The position numbers and the translations under genes are program-made. From the NCBI GenBank assembly GCA_963777435.1, contig CAVZQT010000003.1:496001-560000 (forward strand): 64,000 nucleotides of DNA, in the 5' to 3' direction. The notes under the pieces are model-generated. The model did not search any database. It saw only the letters and a list, made by a program, of their open reading frames with translations, and was not told the origin of the DNA. The stretch is from AP-15 sp963777435 (GTDB lineage: Bacteria; Pseudomonadota; Alphaproteobacteria; ATCC43930; CGMCC-115725). Numbering within the stretch: position 1 is the stretch's first letter; each line of letters begins with the position of its first letter. Below are positions 25,876-34,823 of the stretch, in pieces.

Positions 25876-27018
25876 TCAGCGCTCATCATAGAAATAGGCA
25901 GCGACTGAGGCTCCTGCCGGATAGCCTTCGCTCGGCGCGGGGACGATGACAAATCCGTCGGCCGCGACTGCCGCTCGCAACCCGGTCTCGACAAACGACA
26001 TGTCCGGTTCGACCTGCCCATCGGCCAGTCGGCGGACCGGCCAAATCTCGGTCATGCCGATCGGCGAGACGATCTTGCGCGTGGTGGTTACTTGGCGCGA
26101 AGTGTACGGCAGCGCGGGGGAGCGCCCGGCCAGTCGGCGGATCGCTCGTCCCGCGAACAGTTCGTAATTCCAATAGCAACCGGCGGGCGCGCCAGGCAGC
26201 AACAGGGCGGGCGTACCATCGGCACTCCGTCCAAAACCAGCGGTCTCGCCAGGAATCAACGCCACGCCGTGGATCTCGAGCGATCCGGCCGATGCCATCG
26301 CGGCCGCCAACTCGCCGTCTTCGCCGCTGCCGCTGTCGCCAGCCAACACGATGATGTCGACCCCGGGGCTAAACGCCTCCGCGAGGCTGGCGTTGCCAGG
26401 AAGCCCACCATCGCGCTCAATTAGGGCGCGCAGCATCGGCCCATTGCCGTCGTTTGGGCCGGATCGAGCTTGGCCGACAATCGCCAGGCGCACCCGCGGG
26501 CGGCGAACTACAGATAGCCCAGAGAAGCCGGCTTGAGCGGCCAGGCCAAGGTGTCGCGGGCCCAGACAGGTTCCCGCCGCTGCCAAGAAGGCGCCAGCTT
26601 CGGCCACTATGCCGCGGCGCTCGACATTGATGCCCACGGCAACGGGCTCGATGAGTTCGACAAGCTCGCACCCGGCCGGCTCCACCTGATCGGCGGCGAC
26701 GACTGTGTCGGTCCCCGGCGGCATTAATGCGCCGGCCTCAACCGGGATCGCGGTAATCGTAATCGGACTATAAGTCCCCGCACCAAGGCTGGTTGCGGCC
26801 AGCACCGCGAACCCATTGATTGTCGCGCAATCGGATGGGGGAATTGGGTCGGAGGCGCTCAGATCGGTACCAAGTACGCGTCCCGCAGCATCGTCGAGCG
26901 AAACCTCTTCGGTTTCGAGACACCGCGTCTCTTGGTCGATCCAGGCGCAGGCGCGTTGGACCGAAACCCGTGTGTGCGGTCTCACCCTACCGCCCCAGCG
27001 CTTGGTTGAGATCGGCAT
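25876..27018 (-). CDS. Divergent MoeA-like protein
   Basis: 380-residue MoeA homologue upstream of and co-directional with the MoeA-PBP fusion. The fold is traceable: DAAGRVLGTDLSASDPIPPS, DCATINGFAV, GVALIPGETAGFGRSADG and PALLLPGAPAGCYWNYELF. However, motifs are weakened: the usual GDE after the IISTG-like strand reads LAIVGQARSGPNDG, and the SGGxS loop reads LAGDSGSGED. It may have lost catalysis and serve as a partner or regulatory subunit of the fused MoeA. ATG at 27018 is preferred; nine more codons are open upstream. Confidence 0.78.
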   Translation of the reverse strand: MPISTKRWGGRVRPHTRVSVQRACAWIDQETRCLETEEVSLDDAAGRVLGTDLSASDPIPPSDCATINGFAVLAATSLGAGTYSPITITAIPVEAGALMPPGTDTVVAADQVEPAGCELVELIEPVAVGINVERRGIVAEAGAFLAAAGTCLGPRHLGLAAQAGFSGLSVVRRPRVRLAIVGQARSGPNDGNGPMLRALIERDGGLPGNASLAEAFSPGVDIIVLAGDSGSGEDGELAAAMASAGSLEIHGVALIPGETAGFGRSADGTPALLLPGAPAGCYWNYELFAGRAIRRLAGRSPALPYTSRQVTTTRKIVSPIGMTEIWPVRRLADGQVEPDMSFVETGLRAAVAADGFVIVPAPSEGYPAGASVAAYFYDER

Positions 27019-27197
27019 CGAAGTGCGGCCGCTGCCGCCATTCACGGCGCGTCACGAAAAAAGCGTGTCGGTTTTGCTCCATTCGACCGCAGCGCTCCTG
27101 CAACTGAGCGTCTTCCGCGGGTATCATAGCCGCAACGGCGCCCATGCGGGTCATGCAGACAGTCGAGCGTTCCGCAAACAAAACCGCCGCCGGGTCG

Positions 27198-28118
27198 ATG
27201 CGAGCGAACTGGCGCCTCACTGCCTTTTTGGCGCTGATCGTGGCGTGTGCAATTTCACGTGCACCTGATCCGATCGACGACACGATCCTTGGCCGGAAAC
27301 CGAGCTATGGCCCGGCGAGGGTCAGTCAAGTGCCGAATCTCCCAGCGATCGACCGAATGATATGGATGGCCGGACTCGATGCCGGCTGGGACCCGCAAGG
27401 TCTGGCCTTTGCCGAGGGCAGCCTCCTGATCTCGGCATATCGGAGCACCGAGATACGGAAGAACCGCGGTCCGTGCCGGGTCTTTCGCATTGACCCGGTG
27501 AGTGGAAATGAAACTGGTCATTTCGACATTCCGGCCCCGTGCGGTCATGCCGGCGGTCTCGCTTACGCCGATCACGGCAAGCTGTTCATCACCGACACTC
27601 ACACGCTGTTCGAGACCGACCTCGATAAGGCGTTTGATCGCAGCCCTCCAAAATTTCGGATCTTTCCGCTCGGACGCGGCGTGAAGGGCGCATTTGCTGT
27701 TTCCGATCACGGCGCGCTTTGGATCGGCGACTACGAGACGAATGGGCCGGCCAAGGCCTTCAAATTCGCCCTTTCGACAATCGAACACTTGGCGGAAGGA
27801 GCAACCCTGGACGCCGCAGCGGCCTCGATCGCGACGCCGATCCCGAGTTATGGCCAGGGTGGTGCTGTCGACGCTTCGGGGCGTTTTTGGATTTCGCGAA
27901 GCGAGATCGGATGGGGTTTTCTCGATAAGGTCGACCCAGATCACGCGCAACGTTACCGGCGATATCCAGTACCTGCCGGCATTGAAGGCGCTGCTTTCGA
28001 CGAAGACGGCAAGCTTTGGGTTGTCTCCGAGACCGGAGCCCGCCACCTACCGTGGCGCTATCCTTTTTTTCCGCTGATTTTTCGGATCGATCCGGCGCGG
28101 CTTAAACCCGCCGAATAA
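27198..28118 (+). CDS. Exported six-bladed beta-propeller (SMP-30/NHL-like) protein
   Basis: 306-residue protein with a hydrophobic export signal (WRLTAFLALIVACAIS) and propeller-like blades: WDPQGLAFAEGSLLISAY, GHAGGLAYADHGKLFITDTH, VKGAFAVSDHGALWIGDY, QGGAVDASGRFWISRS and IEGAAFDEDGKLWVVSETG. The recurring LAxxxxGxLWIxD pattern is that of SMP-30/gluconolactonase-like and NHL proteins. Lactonase activity is not implied. ATG at 27198 places the signal at the N-terminus; an ATG at 27144 is the alternative. It is divergent from the MoeA pair. Confidence 0.68.
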   Translation: MRANWRLTAFLALIVACAISRAPDPIDDTILGRKPSYGPARVSQVPNLPAIDRMIWMAGLDAGWDPQGLAFAEGSLLISAYRSTEIRKNRGPCRVFRIDPVSGNETGHFDIPAPCGHAGGLAYADHGKLFITDTHTLFETDLDKAFDRSPPKFRIFPLGRGVKGAFAVSDHGALWIGDYETNGPAKAFKFALSTIEHLAEGATLDAAAASIATPIPSYGQGGAVDASGRFWISRSEIGWGFLDKVDPDHAQRYRRYPVPAGIEGAAFDEDGKLWVVSETGARHLPWRYPFFPLIFRIDPARLKPAE

Positions 28119-28131
28119 AACTGTTCGCTAG

Positions 28132-28470
28132 TTAGGCGCGGACGGGGACGCCTTTTTGCTCGAAGACCTGCTGCAGTTCGCCGGTTTCGTACATCTCGCG
28201 GACGATATCGCAACCGCCGACAAATTCTCCCTTAACGTAGAGCTGGGGGATCGTCGGCCAGCTCGAGAACTCCTTGATGCCCTGGCGAATCTGCGGATCC
28301 GACAGCACATCTACACCTTTGAACTTGACGCCGAGCTGGCTGAGGATCTGAACCACCGCGGCGGAGAAGCCGCATTGGGGAAACACCGGCGAGCCCTTCA
28401 TAAACAGCACGACCGGGGTGTCGGTGATTTCTTGCTGAATGCGGTCGTGAACCGTGTTGTCCATCGTCAT
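28132..28470 (-). CDS. grxD: Monothiol glutaredoxin (Grx4/GrxD type)
   Basis: 112-residue monothiol glutaredoxin with the active-site CGFS in PVFPQCGFSAAVVQIL, the glutathione-binding SSWPTIPQLYVKGEFVGG and GCDIVREMYETGEL. It carries or delivers [2Fe-2S] clusters together with BolA proteins. It lies 38 bases after the BolA-family gene, and both follow purL, the common alphaproteobacterial order purSQL-bolA-grx. Confidence 0.95.
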   Translation of the reverse strand: MTMDNTVHDRIQQEITDTPVVLFMKGSPVFPQCGFSAAVVQILSQLGVKFKGVDVLSDPQIRQGIKEFSSWPTIPQLYVKGEFVGGCDIVREMYETGELQQVFEQKGVPVRA

Positions 28471-28508
28471 GTTCCTCGATTTTGCGAAAGATGAGCGGCG
28501 GGCGGAGG

Positions 28509-28745
28509 TCAGCCTTCCGGGACGCCGGTTTGCAGCGCCAGCGCGTGAAGCTCATTGCCCATTCTGCCGCGCAACGCCTGGTACACCATCTGATGCTGCT
28601 GGACCCGGGTCTTGCCGCGAAAAGCGCCGGATACGACGTGGGCGGCGTAATGATCGCCGTCGCCGCGCAGATCTTCGATCGAGACTTGCGCGTCGGGCAG
28701 ACTCTCCTTGATCAGCCGCTCGATCATCCCCGCATCCATCGCCAT
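28509..28745 (-). CDS. BolA/IbaG-family protein
   Basis: 78-residue BolA-like protein (MIERLIKESLPDAQVSIEDL, GDHYAAHVVSGAFRGKTRVQ, QHQMVYQALRGRMGNELHAL). It has the conserved His that, with a monothiol glutaredoxin, ligates a shared [2Fe-2S] cluster. The partner glutaredoxin is the next gene. Fifteen bases separate it from the upstream purL stop, so it is probably transcribed with the purine genes. Confidence 0.93.
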   Translation of the reverse strand: MAMDAGMIERLIKESLPDAQVSIEDLRGDGDHYAAHVVSGAFRGKTRVQQHQMVYQALRGRMGNELHALALQTGVPEG

Positions 28746-28760
28746 TCGACGCTCTCCCGC

Positions 28761-30953
28761 TTAAACCCGTTCCATATAGCCCGGAAGCCAAGCGTTGTTC
28801 GCAGCCTTCAGCGCGTTGACGGATATGGCACCCGCTCCCGGAAGTGTCAACGCGGCCCCGCCGACGGTGCCGACAACGCGAGCCAGCACACCCGCTGCGC
28901 TGGCCGCGGCGAGCACCGTCTCGGGCTCGGAGGTTTCGATCACATAGCGCGCCTGGTCCTCGCCAAACAGACAGGCATGGCGCGGAAGATCACCCGGCGT
29001 CTGTTCCAGAACTACGCCACGCATACCTGCCATCGCCATCTCAGCAATCGCAACGAGGAGCCCACCATCCGAAAGATCATGGCAGGCAACGATCCGACGC
29101 GCGGCAATCCCGGCCCGAACGAAATCCCCGTTGCGGCGCTCTGCGGAAAGATCGACCGGCGGGGGTGAGCCGGCCTCCCTCCCTTCGATCTCGCGCAAGT
29201 ACAGCGTGGCGCCGAGATGACCTTTTGTCTCCCCAATCAGGATGAGGGTATCGGCATCGCATTTCAGAGCGAGGTCGACGGCGTTCCGGAGGTCGGCGAT
29301 CAACCCGACGCCGCCAATGACGGGGGTCGGCAGGATCGCGCTCCCGCTCGTTTCGTTGTAGAGCGACACATTGCCGGACACGACCGGGTAGTCGAGCGCT
29401 AGACAGGCGTCGCGCATGCCCTCGATCGCGCAGACGATTTGGCCCATGATTTCGGGCCGCTCGGGATTGCCGAAATTGAGATTGTCGGTCAATGCCAACG
29501 GCATGGCGCCGACCGCCGTCAGATTGCGCCAGCTCTCCGCGACGGCCTGCATTCCACCGCGCACTGGATCGGCCCGGCAGTAACGCGGGGTGCAGTCGGT
29601 CGCCATCGCCAATGCCTTGGTGTCGCCGACGCGAACCACAGCGGCGTCGCCGCCCGGCCGCTTGACCGTGTTGCCCATTACGAGATGGTCGTATTGCTCC
29701 CAGATCCAGCGCTTTGAGGCTAATGCCGGGGAGGCGATCAGCTGGCTCAGACATTCGAAAGGATCGCGATCGGGTAGGGCGACGGCATCGATGTCGGGCT
29801 CGGCAGCGGTGCGCCGCCACGGGCGCTCGTAGAGCGGCGCTTCGCTGACCAGTGGGCCGACCGGGATATCGGCCGCCACTGCGCCATTCATGTGGAGCAC
29901 CAGCCGACCGGTGTCGGTGACATGGCCGATTACCGCGAAATCGAGCTCCCATTTCCCAAAGATACGTCGCGCCTCGGCCTCGCTTCCAGGGCGCAGCACC
30001 ATCAGCATCCGCTCCTGGCTCTCGCTGAGCATGATCTCGTAGGGCGTCATACCGGTCTCGCGCACCGGCACCTGGTCGAGATCGAGTTCAATACCGAGCC
30101 CGCCCTTGCCCGCCATCTCGACTGACGACGAGGTCAGCCCCGCCGCGCCCATATCCTGGATTGCGATGATCGCGTCGGTCTGCATCAGTTCGAGGCAGGC
30201 CTCGATCAGCAATTTCTCGGTGAACGGATCGCCGACCTGCACCGTCGGGCGCTTTTCGCCGGCATCGCCGCCGAACTCGGCCGAGGCCATCGTGGCACCA
30301 TGGATGCCGTCGCGGCCGGTCTTGGCGCCGACATAGACGACCGCGTTGCCCGGTCCGGCGGCGGCCGAATAAAAGATGCGGTCGGCGCGGGCGAGCCCGA
30401 CGCACATCGCATTGACCAGAATATTGCCGTTATAGGCGGGGTCGAACTCGCATTCGCCGCCGACCGTCGGGACGCCGACGCAATTTCCGTAGCCACCAAT
30501 CCCGGCGACGACGCCGGCCACGAGATGGCGGGTGCGCGGGTGGTCCGGGCTGCCAAACCGCAACGAATTGAGGATCGCGATCGGCCGCGCCCCCATCGTA
30601 AAGACGTCGCGCAGAATGCCGCCGACGCCGGTCGCCGCCCCCTGATAGGGCTCGATAAAGGATGGGTGATTGTGGCTTTCGATCTTGAAGACGACAGCAT
30701 CGCCATCGCCGATATCGACAACCCCGGCGTTTTCCCCGGGCCCGCAGATGACTTGCGGCCCCGATGTCGGCAAGGTTTTGAGCCAGATCTTCGACGATTT
30801 GTACGAGCAATGCTCGCTCCACATCACCGAAAAAATGCCGAGCTCGGTCAGGTTCGGCACCCGGCCCAGGATTCCGACGGCGCGCTCGAACTCGGCTTCG
30901 GTGAGGCCGTGCTCGGCCGCCAGCGCAGGGGTGACGTTGCTGCCGCCGATCAC
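28761..30953 (-). CDS. purL: Phosphoribosylformylglycinamidine synthase subunit PurL
   Basis: 730-residue small-type PurL, the ATP-using synthetase of FGAM synthase (step 4 of IMP synthesis), which works with PurQ and PurS. Landmarks are FSVMWSEHCSYKSSKIWL, VFKIESHNHPSFIEPYQGAA, GDPFTEKLLIEACLE, IQDMGAAGLTSSSVEMAGKG, SESQERMLMVL and a second half-repeat with GDAAVVRVGDTKALAMATDC. Length is usual for the three-subunit form. Its start overlaps the purQ stop by 4 bases (ATGA type), indicating coupling. Confidence 0.97.
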   Translation of the reverse strand: MIGGSNVTPALAAEHGLTEAEFERAVGILGRVPNLTELGIFSVMWSEHCSYKSSKIWLKTLPTSGPQVICGPGENAGVVDIGDGDAVVFKIESHNHPSFIEPYQGAATGVGGILRDVFTMGARPIAILNSLRFGSPDHPRTRHLVAGVVAGIGGYGNCVGVPTVGGECEFDPAYNGNILVNAMCVGLARADRIFYSAAAGPGNAVVYVGAKTGRDGIHGATMASAEFGGDAGEKRPTVQVGDPFTEKLLIEACLELMQTDAIIAIQDMGAAGLTSSSVEMAGKGGLGIELDLDQVPVRETGMTPYEIMLSESQERMLMVLRPGSEAEARRIFGKWELDFAVIGHVTDTGRLVLHMNGAVAADIPVGPLVSEAPLYERPWRRTAAEPDIDAVALPDRDPFECLSQLIASPALASKRWIWEQYDHLVMGNTVKRPGGDAAVVRVGDTKALAMATDCTPRYCRADPVRGGMQAVAESWRNLTAVGAMPLALTDNLNFGNPERPEIMGQIVCAIEGMRDACLALDYPVVSGNVSLYNETSGSAILPTPVIGGVGLIADLRNAVDLALKCDADTLILIGETKGHLGATLYLREIEGREAGSPPPVDLSAERRNGDFVRAGIAARRIVACHDLSDGGLLVAIAEMAMAGMRGVVLEQTPGDLPRHACLFGEDQARYVIETSEPETVLAAASAAGVLARVVGTVGGAALTLPGAGAISVNALKAANNAWLPGYMERV

Positions 30954-31639
30954 TGCAGCGCGCTCACCAGCCCGGCGAAGAAGGCGGCGCCATCGGTGCC
31001 GCCGAGATCAGGGTGGGTGGCGTTTTCGGGATGCGGCATCAAGCCGAGTACGGTGCGGCTCTTGTTGAAGATGCCGGCGATAGCGCGCGCCGAACCGTTG
31101 AAATTGGCGTCCTCGTGGAGCCTGCCATCGGGCGTGCAGTAGCGAAAGGCAATGCGTCCCTCGCCTTCGAGCCGGTCGAGTGTCTCAGGGGAGGCGGTGT
31201 AATTGCCGTCGTGATGGGCGACGGGCACCCGGATCGTCTGCCCGGCCTGATAACCGCAAGTGAAGATCGTCTGATTGTTCTCGATGCGCAGGTGCACGTC
31301 GCGGCAGGTAAATTGGAGCGAGCGGTTGGGCAGCAGAGCACCGGGCAGCATCCCAGCTTCGGTCAATATCTGGAAACCATTGCAGATGCCGAGCACCGGA
31401 ATGCCGCGCTCGACGCGGGCGCGGACCTCGCGCATAACCGGCGAATGCGCCGCCATCGCTCCGGAGCGCAGATAGTCGCCATAGGCGAAACCGCCCGGAA
31501 GAACAATCAAATCGGTATCGGGCAGGGCGGTCTCGCGATGCCAGATCCGTACCGGTTCATGGCCGCCCGCCCGCTTCAGCGCCATGCAGACATCGCGCTC
31601 GCGGTTCGAGCCCGGAAAGATGATGACGACCGACTTCAT
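30950..31639 (-). CDS. purQ: Phosphoribosylformylglycinamidine synthase glutaminase subunit PurQ
   Basis: 229-residue class I glutamine amidotransferase that feeds ammonia to PurL. The nucleophile cysteine is in PVLGICNGFQILTEAGMLPG, and the start is VVIIFPGSNRERD. The oxyanion region is LPGGFAYGDYLRSGAMA, and the catalytic His/Glu pair is in GLMPHPENATHP. It is 7 bases downstream of purS and overlaps purL by 4 bases. Confidence 0.97.
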   Translation of the reverse strand: MKSVVIIFPGSNRERDVCMALKRAGGHEPVRIWHRETALPDTDLIVLPGGFAYGDYLRSGAMAAHSPVMREVRARVERGIPVLGICNGFQILTEAGMLPGALLPNRSLQFTCRDVHLRIENNQTIFTCGYQAGQTIRVPVAHHDGNYTASPETLDRLEGEGRIAFRYCTPDGRLHEDANFNGSARAIAGIFNKSRTVLGLMPHPENATHPDLGGTDGAAFFAGLVSALQ

Positions 31640-31646
31640 CGACGCT

Positions 31647-31886
31647 TCAACATAGCTCGATCGCGTAATCCTCGATCACCGGGTTGGCGAGCAGCTGGCG
31701 GCACATCGCATCGACTTCGGCGCGGGCGCGCGTCGGGTCGGTTTCATCAAGCTGCAGTTCGATCAGCTTGCCTTGCCGGACCTCTCCGATCCCGGCAAAA
31801 CCCAATGTTGCCAGCGCGTTACCGATCGCCTTCCCTTGCGGGTCGAGCACGCCTTGTTTGAGCCTGACATGTACTCGCGCCTTCAT
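31647..31886 (-). CDS. purS: Phosphoribosylformylglycinamidine synthase subunit PurS
   Basis: 79-residue structural subunit that bridges PurL and PurQ. Typical segments are KARVHVRLKQGVLDPQGKAI, GNALATLGFAGIGEVRQGKL and IELQL. It is the first of purS-purQ-purL. In many alphaproteobacteria purC lies immediately upstream; here the 78 bases before it lead instead to an NRDE-family gene. Confidence 0.96.
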   Translation of the reverse strand: MKARVHVRLKQGVLDPQGKAIGNALATLGFAGIGEVRQGKLIELQLDETDPTRARAEVDAMCRQLLANPVIEDYAIELC

Positions 31887-31964
31887 CGCCTCGCCACTGC
31901 AACTCAGTCACCCCCGATATAGCGGTCGGCCAACGGTCGGGCAATGTCGAGGCCACGGCCCGAG

Positions 31965-32714
31965 TCAGGCCAAGCTGATCTCCTGCCATGGGGTTTGTTC
32001 CGGCAGCCACGAGGCAAAGCGGAACACCGGACGCAATTCTGCCTCCTCATGGGCCGGCAGTGCGATTAGCGCGCTCGAAACCGTACCGTAGCCGTCGGTG
32101 CGAAACCGCATCGCGGCGGTCGCCGGTTCGCCCGGCGGCGCCCGGCAACTGCCGAGCAATTGCTGCCATGCCGTCCACTCCCCCTGATCGGGTTCGGGGA
32201 CCGGCCACGCACCAAACGCCGGCTTTGCGAGTTGCAGACGCCGAGTGGCGAGATCGTCAATGTCGCCGGCCGCGATCAGCGACAGCCCTTCTTTAATCGG
32301 GTGAACCTCGACCCGCCGGCCGCCGGCATGACGCAGCCAGAACCCATCGCGCTCATCCGCGACGATCAGGTTGAACGTGCGGTAAGCGTCGGGTTCGAGA
32401 TGGGACAGGGCCTCGGCGGCATCGACCGCGTCGGCATGGTCGAGCGCCTCCAGGACTAATTCGCCGCGCGAGCGCAGGCCCGGCGCCGGTCCCAGCGAGC
32501 CGGTGCGGTTCAGCACCGCGGCGACCACGCCCCAGTCATTGATACCGAGCCAGGATCCGCCGGCGAGAACATCGAGGCCGGCAACCACTTCGGGCCGGTC
32601 GGGCCAATGGCGTGCGGGAGGCTGCCATGGCCGTTCCATCATCTCGTCGCGGTTGGCGCCGATTAGGACGGGCCAACGGTGATCGGGACGGCGCAGGATT
32701 ACCAGGGTACACAT
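31965..32714 (-). CDS. NRDE-family (TANGO2-like) protein
   Basis: 249-residue protein of the NRDE/TANGO2 family (Ntn-hydrolase-like fold), starting with Cys2 in MCTLVILRRPDHRWPVLIGA and carrying the namesake motif NRDE at GANRDEMMERPW. It also shows GGSWLGINDWGVVAAVLNR and TFNLIVADERDGFW. Some homologues are implicated in haem handling or lipid homeostasis, but bacterial roles are unsettled. It is divergent from the DUF1476 gene and upstream of, and co-directional with, purS. Confidence 0.88.
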   Translation of the reverse strand: MCTLVILRRPDHRWPVLIGANRDEMMERPWQPPARHWPDRPEVVAGLDVLAGGSWLGINDWGVVAAVLNRTGSLGPAPGLRSRGELVLEALDHADAVDAAEALSHLEPDAYRTFNLIVADERDGFWLRHAGGRRVEVHPIKEGLSLIAAGDIDDLATRRLQLAKPAFGAWPVPEPDQGEWTAWQQLLGSCRAPPGEPATAAMRFRTDGYGTVSSALIALPAHEEAELRPVFRFASWLPEQTPWQEISLA

Positions 32715-32813
32715 TCAGCTTGCGGCGTTCTTAGCTTGCTGCCTCTGCGGGCTCAGGCCATATCGAAAGCCGATCCGATCGATCCGAGCAACGACATTCG
32801 GAAGGAGGGGATA

Positions 32814-33134
32814 ATGCCGACTTTTGCCGACCGTGAGAGGGAATTCGAGGCCCGGTTTCAGCACGATCAGGAATTCAAGTTCAAAATTACCGCGCGCCGC
32901 AACCGCCTGTTGGGTCTATGGGCGGCGCAGCGGCTGGGGCTGCTCGGCGATGCTGCCGAGGCCTACGGCAAGCGCGTTGTCGACGCCCAGTTCGAGCCGG
33001 GCGGCGACAAGACCGTCATTGACAAAGTAGCAGCCGACCTCGGCGCCAAGGACCCGACCATCACGCCAGCCCGTGTCACCTTTGAACTGCACCACTTCGC
33101 CGAGCAGGCCAAGCAACAGCTGATGAAGGAATAG
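32814..33134 (+). CDS. DUF1476 protein (ATP synthase zeta-subunit type inhibitor)
   Basis: 106-residue all-helical protein beginning MPTFADREREFEARFQHDQE, followed by RNRLLGLWAAQRLGL and ending FELHHFAEQAKQQLMKE. This is the DUF1476 family, whose Paracoccus member is the zeta subunit that inhibits F1-ATPase hydrolysis. AAGGAGGGG lies upstream of the ATG at 32814. In many alphaproteobacteria this gene neighbours purB, purC and purS, as it nearly does here. Confidence 0.9.
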   Translation: MPTFADREREFEARFQHDQEFKFKITARRNRLLGLWAAQRLGLLGDAAEAYGKRVVDAQFEPGGDKTVIDKVAADLGAKDPTITPARVTFELHHFAEQAKQQLMKE

Positions 33135-33136
33135 CC

Positions 33137-34012
33137 CTAGACCGGGCGGTCGCCCTTGACGGTGACCCGGTTGCCCGATCGGGTGTGCGGCCAGTAATCC
33201 CACATCGCGTGGTGCTGGACACAACGATTGTCCCAAAAGGCGATCGAGTTCTCCTGCCACCGAAAGCGGCATTGGAACAGCGGGTTCGCCATGTGCTTGT
33301 AGAGATATTGCAGGATGCCCGTGCTCTCATCCCGCGGGATACCATTGATATAGCGGGTAAATCCTTCGTTGACGTAGAGCGCCTTCCGGCCGGTCACCGG
33401 ATGGGTGCGCACGACTGGGTGATCGGCGAAGGGGTAGCTCTCTTTGTCCTTTACCCCGTAATTCGCGTATTGGCCGCGATAATGCTCGCCGTCATGTCGC
33501 GCGGTCAGCCCTTCGAGATAGGTCTTCATGCGGTCGGAGAGCGCTTCGTAAGCGGCGTACATATTGGCGAACAGCGTATCGCCGCCGCGCGGCGGCGATT
33601 TGCGGACGTAGAGGATCGACCCCATCGGCGGCTCGGGATCGCACGACACATCGCTGTGCCAGCCCTCGCCATTGGCGCGCGGGCTATCCTTGTCGGCGTG
33701 AATGACCATAAGCTCGGGGTGGCCGGGTACGGAAGGCGCCGCCGGGTGAAGGTGCAATTCACCAAAGTGTCGCCCGAAATCGAGGTGCTGCTCCGAGGTC
33801 AGGTGCTGGTCGCGGAAGAAGATCACCAAATTCTCGGCGAGCGCCCGGTGGATCTCGTCCATCTGCCGGTTGCTGATCTCGCGTAGATCAACTCCGCCGA
33901 TCTCCCCGCCGATGATCGGGGTCAGTTTGTCGACGGTGATCGTCTCGTAGGGTGCGGCTTCCTGCGGCGCGTATTTGATTCGCGGACCATTTCTACTGCG
34001 CAACGAACTCAT
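33137..34012 (-). CDS. TauD/TfdA-family alpha-ketoglutarate-dependent dioxygenase
   Basis: 291-residue non-haem iron oxygenase. The iron-binding HxD is in GWHSDVSCDPEPPMGSILY (His119, Asp121), and the distal His with the 2-oxoglutarate Arg is in QHHAMWDYWPHTRSGNRVT. N-terminal GGEIGGVDL and VIFFRDQHLTSEQHLDFGR are typical of taurine/2,4-D-type enzymes. The substrate is unknown; a desulfonating or ether-cleaving role is possible. It ends 2 bases from the convergent DUF1476 gene. The start at 34012 is chosen over an open extension of 20 codons. Confidence 0.88.
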   Translation of the reverse strand: MSSLRSRNGPRIKYAPQEAAPYETITVDKLTPIIGGEIGGVDLREISNRQMDEIHRALAENLVIFFRDQHLTSEQHLDFGRHFGELHLHPAAPSVPGHPELMVIHADKDSPRANGEGWHSDVSCDPEPPMGSILYVRKSPPRGGDTLFANMYAAYEALSDRMKTYLEGLTARHDGEHYRGQYANYGVKDKESYPFADHPVVRTHPVTGRKALYVNEGFTRYINGIPRDESTGILQYLYKHMANPLFQCRFRWQENSIAFWDNRCVQHHAMWDYWPHTRSGNRVTVKGDRPV

Positions 34013-34511
34013 TTTAGTTCCTCCTACCATCCATCCATTCGCCGAAGATGCGACGAAAACATTTACCCACAAAGCTTAGATGATAGGCGGAATCGGATAG
34101 GCCGTCGATGGCTAGCGGTCGGAAAGCGGATAATGCCGTTTGAGACAGCATAGGCGTCCTCGCGGCTTACCCAGCGCGGTCAGCGCCGGCAAAGCCGCTA
34201 CGGCCACAGGCGTCCGCTTGCCGATGAGAGTTTCTCGGGCATGTGTTCGGGTGGCGGCCGATCAGTTGATCAGTCTGTCAACTGCGAAATGCAAAATCGA
34301 CTGGGACAGCAGAATGGGCACGATCACTAGCTTCACCGAAGAGTAGGAACCCTCGCATTCGGCCATCGCCCGATGTTCCAGTGAGGAGCTGTTTCGCATC
34401 TCTGGGAAATCGAGATTGGAATTCTCTGCAGTGGTGATCGTTAGTACCGAAGAGCACGGGGTCTCTGGATGTAAACCTCGCTGACGCCCGGTCAACTGCA
34501 GGAGGCTCCAA
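34013..34511. other. 499-base region without intact genes
   Basis: Apart from the purB-like remnant at 34078-34192, described separately, I see nothing supportable. There is no plausible coding frame with a ribosome site, no tRNA-like fold and no strong inverted repeat. The last ~60 bases lead into the next small gene, with AGGAGG 8 bases before its ATG. Confidence 0.5.
34078..34192 (-). pseudogene. Decayed duplicate of the purB 3' region
   Basis: Two blocks here match the 3' part of the purB gene 0.8 kb away, in the same orientation. Block one (from 34078, GATAGGC...CCGTCGATGG...GTCG) corresponds to purB about 34858-34906. Block two (34147-34190) corresponds to about 34993-35038, sharing the run GCGTCCTCGCGGCT and flanks; that part of purB encodes QAGMSREDAYA. 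About 65 bases between the blocks are missing relative to purB, and the copy has stops, so it is non-functional. It suggests a local duplication, with the small secreted-protein gene now lying between the copies. Confidence 0.55.
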
Positions 34512-34823
34512 ATGACTCTTAGCAAACACTTTGCACGGACGGGTCGCGGTTTGGCGATTGGGGCAGCAGTTCTTGCCGCTGTTGGATTAACTACCGTAAC
34601 GCGGCCGGCGCATGCCCTCAGCCCCGCCGCCGGGGTAGGGATCGGGCTCGGTGCCTTCGCAGCTGGGACTGCGCTAGGCTCAGCCGCAAACCCGTACAAC
34701 AAGCCCTATTACTACAATCCCCCCAACTACTATCCCCCAGCAACGGCCTACTATGCGCCGAGGCCGTATTATCCGCCGCGGAGCTGTTGGGACCCGTATA
34801 CTCGGCGGTATTATGCCTGCTGA
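34512..34823 (+). CDS. Small exported Pro/Tyr-rich protein
   Basis: 103-residue protein with a signal peptide (GLAIGAAVLAAVGLTTVT, cleavage near AHA-LS), a glycine/alanine helix (GVGIGLGAFAAGTALGS), and a tail of tyrosine/proline repeats (YNPPNYYPPATAYYAP) ending with two cysteines. Such short proteins are common in Bradyrhizobium-like genomes and are uncharacterised. AGGAGG precedes the ATG. Its last 13 bases overlap the end of the convergent purB. Confidence 0.65.
   Translation: MTLSKHFARTGRGLAIGAAVLAAVGLTTVTRPAHALSPAAGVGIGLGAFAAGTALGSAANPYNKPYYYNPPNYYPPATAYYAPRPYYPPRSCWDPYTRRYYAC

Noticed and set aside
34013..34511. Possible small genes in the gap before the Pro/Tyr-rich protein
   Set aside because: Candidate frames lack ribosome sites and similarity, and part of the region is explained by the purB remnant.
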